This document shows, in pieces, positions 4,630 through 5,178 of a stretch of 5,178 nucleotides of DNA. Within the stretch, counting starts at the first letter, position 1. The number at the start of each line of letters is the position of its first letter. The notes below the pieces were generated by a model. It was not told where the DNA came from. It made no database searches and saw nothing but the letters and a program-made list of their open reading frames with translations. The translations under genes and the position numbers were made by a program. Where the stretch lies: the NCBI GenBank assembly GCA_947472705.1, contig CANJDA010000153.1:1-5178 (forward strand). The letters run 5' to 3'. This DNA is from Flavobacteriaceae bacterium. Lineage in GTDB: Bacteria; Bacteroidota; Bacteroidia; Flavobacteriales; Flavobacteriaceae.

Positions 4630-5178
4630 CTACTCTAACTCGCTTATTCTATTTTCTACAACTTGAAGAAGTTCCTTCACATACGGCAGTTGTTTAGATT
4701 GATTTGGATGAAATAGATCGGTGAATTCTTGATTGATATTTTTAATAATGCTTTTGGTATCATTATCGCCTTTATAAGTGAAATTGGCTTGAATAAACTT
4801 CGATAATTCAGCTCTGTTTTTTCTCTTGTCTGTGTGGAATGAAAATAATTCAGTTTCCATCAAAAAGGCAAACAATTGAGCAGTGTCTTTTTTATTTAAA
4901 TTAATGTGACACTTTTTGATGGAAACTGTTTTATTTTTTTCCGATTGTAAATCAAAGTCTTCTAATAATTTATCGTAATCAAATTCAGAGAAATTTATAG
5001 TTTCATAATCAAGTAATAAAGCATCTAAATACTGAAAAACTAAGATTAGAGAATCGTAAAACAACTGCATGACATATCTAAGTTTAACCTTTTCAAAATC
5101 TAAGGATTTTTTATAGTTGTCAAAATCATTTTTAAATCGCCACAAATCATAATAATAGTTTTCCTCATCGGAAAGTTG
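4630..5178 (-). CDS. Hypothetical protein, N-terminus beyond the window edge
   Basis: The frame is open from the right edge to a TAG at 4632-4630, giving 182 residues of the C-terminal part. The TTG at 5145-5143 is not a likely start: the frame continues upstream with good coding character (DEENYYYDLWRF). The first part is rich in aromatic and charged residues with long predicted helices, then an acidic stretch. From about 80 residues before the stop it shows KKDTAQLFAFLMETELF, then ELSKFIQANFTYKGDN, and it ends ELLQVVENRISELE. This combination of a segment for counting Leu/Phe helices and an F-I-x-x-N-F motif recurs in unnamed proteins of Bacteroidota mobile regions, as far as I recall. The function is unknown. 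Genes of such type near an HTH gene hint at an integrated element. Confidence 0.7.
   Translation of the reverse strand, partial: QLSDEENYYYDLWRFKNDFDNYKKSLDFEKVKLRYVMQLFYDSLILVFQYLDALLLDYETINFSEFDYDKLLEDFDLQSEKNKTVSIKKCHINLNKKDTAQLFAFLMETELFSFHTDKRKNRAELSKFIQANFTYKGDNDTKSIIKNINQEFTDLFHPNQSKQLPYVKELLQVVENRISELE

Noticed and set aside
4610..4631. Two 11-base direct repeats (gcgaatctttt, gcgaatcttct) at the end of the last gene
   Set aside because: I considered an integrase core or attachment site, but there are only two short copies. No second distant copy, tRNA or integrase is visible. It is probably chance in AT-rich sequence.

Overview
The window looks like an accessory region from a bacterium of the phylum Bacteroidota, most likely a flavobacterium. 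It is AT-rich, has TAnnTTTG-type -7 promoter boxes and no obvious Shine-Dalgarno sequences. It carries a short collagen-like lipoprotein and a WYL regulator of the Bacteroidota type. These calls come from reading the sequence and recalling families; no database search was run.

Layout, left to right. (1) 1-237, minus: 5' part of an uncharacterised protein, cut by the window edge. (2) 321-346: terminator of the next gene. (3) 362-883, minus: collagen-like lipoprotein, preceded upstream by a 71-residue HTH protein gene (968-1183, minus), with a hairpin and a possible 32-codon ORF between them. (4) 1184-1361: regulatory region between the HTH gene and the divergent WYL gene, with two 17-bp palindromes. 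(5) 1362-2342 and 2344-2760, plus: a WYL-domain regulator and, one base after its stop codon, an uncharacterised 138-residue protein. (6) 2797 to about 3054, minus, and about 3047-3376, plus: remnants of a DUF2779 gene and an AAA+ ATPase gene. Both have lost their 5' ends and they abut head to head. (7) 3377-3642: no convincing gene. (8) 3643-3682: terminator, then 3698-4543, minus: three overlapping genes for an HTH protein, a protein with a cysteine-less zinc-ribbon-like motif, and a small membrane protein. (9) 4630-5178, minus: a hypothetical protein whose start lies beyond the window.

How it may fit together. The partial protein at the left edge and the protein encoded after the WYL gene are clearly related. 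A perfect 17-bp palindrome upstream of the WYL gene resembles an imperfect one (13 of 17 positions) just upstream of the -7 box of the left-edge gene. The simplest model is that the WYL protein controls both its own operon and the paralogue about 1 kb away. The fused gene remnants and the HTH-led cassette suggest a region that has gained and lost mobile or defence-type cargo. No integrase, transposase, tRNA or CRISPR array is visible, so no element boundary can be drawn.
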